Shown here piece by piece: positions 14,089-14,536 of a DNA stretch of 14,536 bases. The stretch spans positions 1 through 14,536 of the forward strand of contig JADYZI010000057.1 of the NCBI GenBank assembly GCA_020853255.1, in the 5' to 3' direction. Under the pieces are notes generated by a model, which did no database searches, was not told the origin of the DNA, and saw nothing but the letters and a program-made list of their open reading frames with translations. The translations under genes and the position numbers were made by a program. Source of the DNA: Acidobacteriota bacterium. GTDB lineage: Bacteria > Acidobacteriota > Blastocatellia > Pyrinomonadales > Pyrinomonadaceae. Each line of letters begins with the position of its first letter. The stretch's first letter is position 1.

Positions 14089-14536
14089 ATGGCAGAAACG
14101 CTTGGTACACTGAGCGACAAGCTCACGATCGTAAAGCTCAAACAATGGCATACCGAAGACGGCGAACGGCTCGCAAGCCTCGCGCATCAGCAAACGCAGC
14201 TGCAGGAAGAAATGGACCATTTCATCGCGGCCGCTGTTGCGGGTGAGATCCCGATCGAGAAGCTTACGTTTGCGGCAAATAAGGTGTACAAGAAAGAAGG
14301 AAATGAGGTCCGCGAAATATCGGGAAGCCTGGGTGAAATTTTCTCGACACTTGCCGAGATAAACTGCCGCCTATGGCATGTGCAGGAAACGGTTTACGAT
14401 TTTGAAAAAATACCTGTCAGTGAGAAAGACAATGTGATAAAAGACCTGGCGGTCGTGAACCTGGAGCGAAATAACTGCATCGACGAACTCGACCGCACAT
14501 TTCAGTCCATCATCAAGTCGATCCATCAACCGGCAT
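14089..14536 (+). CDS. DUF4254-like protein, 3' end cut off by the window
   Basis: The frame from ATG 14089 stays open to the last base: 149 codons without a stop. The protein is helical and acidic, starting 'MAETLGTLSDKLTIVKLKQW'. It ends (visible part) with 'VVNLERNNCIDELDRTF', resembling the 'N..RN..I..ID' pattern of DUF4254 proteins. Those are about 200 residues and often lie in glycan gene clusters, with unknown activity. Two segments look alike, 'KLTIVKLKQWHTED' (about 11-24) and 'LAEINCRLWHVQE' (about 88-100), hinting at an internal helical repeat with a shared W-H pair. The gene starts 10 bp after the dehydratase-like gene and belongs to the same operon. Family assignment rests on recalled motif patterns only. 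Confidence 0.6.
   Translation, partial: MAETLGTLSDKLTIVKLKQWHTEDGERLASLAHQQTQLQEEMDHFIAAAVAGEIPIEKLTFAANKVYKKEGNEVREISGSLGEIFSTLAEINCRLWHVQETVYDFEKIPVSEKDNVIKDLAVVNLERNNCIDELDRTFQSIIKSIHQPA

Overview
This is a roughly 55-57% GC window (estimated by eye) from a bacterium with Gram-negative-type envelope genes. The gene content best fits Acidobacteriota, possibly Blastocatellia/Pyrinomonadaceae: a large DUF1800 protein, a FecR-domain membrane protein with beta-sandwich modules, a LarA-family protein, and REP-like palindromes between genes. That placement is an inference from gene content and repeat style; there is no rRNA or marker gene to prove it. I found no tRNA, rRNA, CRISPR array, transposase or phage gene.

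Region 1 (1-3587, plus strand). The window opens with the last codons of an unknown gene, joined by a TGATG stop/start overlap to a membrane-anchored FecR-domain protein. A zinc-type cation diffusion facilitator follows 15 bp later. After a 72-bp gap holding a small palindrome comes a LarA-family (nickel-pincer racemase-like) enzyme with its cofactor and metal-binding residues intact.

Region 2 (3588-6404). A minus-strand gene for a small exported protein and a plus-strand gene for a large exported DUF1800 protein diverge from a shared region of about 210 bp. The DUF1800 gene ends in a strong intrinsic terminator. The DUF1501 partner that commonly sits beside DUF1800 genes is not there.

Region 3 (6405-6748). 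About 340 bp without a gene holds two dispersed-repeat-like elements: a long near-perfect palindrome and a CTTTGTG-rich repeat. A small hairpin follows. Any promoter for the downstream operon should lie here.

Region 4 (6749-14536, plus strand, runs off the end). This is a compact seven-gene surface-glycan operon with overlaps or gaps of 12 bp or less: GT4 glycosyltransferase, Wzm-type ABC permease, Wzt-type ATPase with a C-terminal extension, a glycosyltransferase-like/FkbM methyltransferase fusion, a zinc-binding C-methyltransferase-family protein, a GDP-mannose-4,6-dehydratase-like short-chain dehydrogenase with replaced catalytic residues, and the first 149 codons of a DUF4254-like protein. 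Together they look like part of an ABC-transporter-dependent O-antigen or capsule pathway: sugar modification and methylation in the cytoplasm, then export by Wzm/Wzt. The initiating transferase, most glycosyltransferases and nucleotide-sugar synthesis genes are not in the window and presumably lie downstream or elsewhere.

I see no clear new defence or mobile system. The most notable items are the glycosyltransferase-FkbM fusion, the catalytically altered dehydratase-like protein beside the DUF4254-like gene, and the intergenic repeats.
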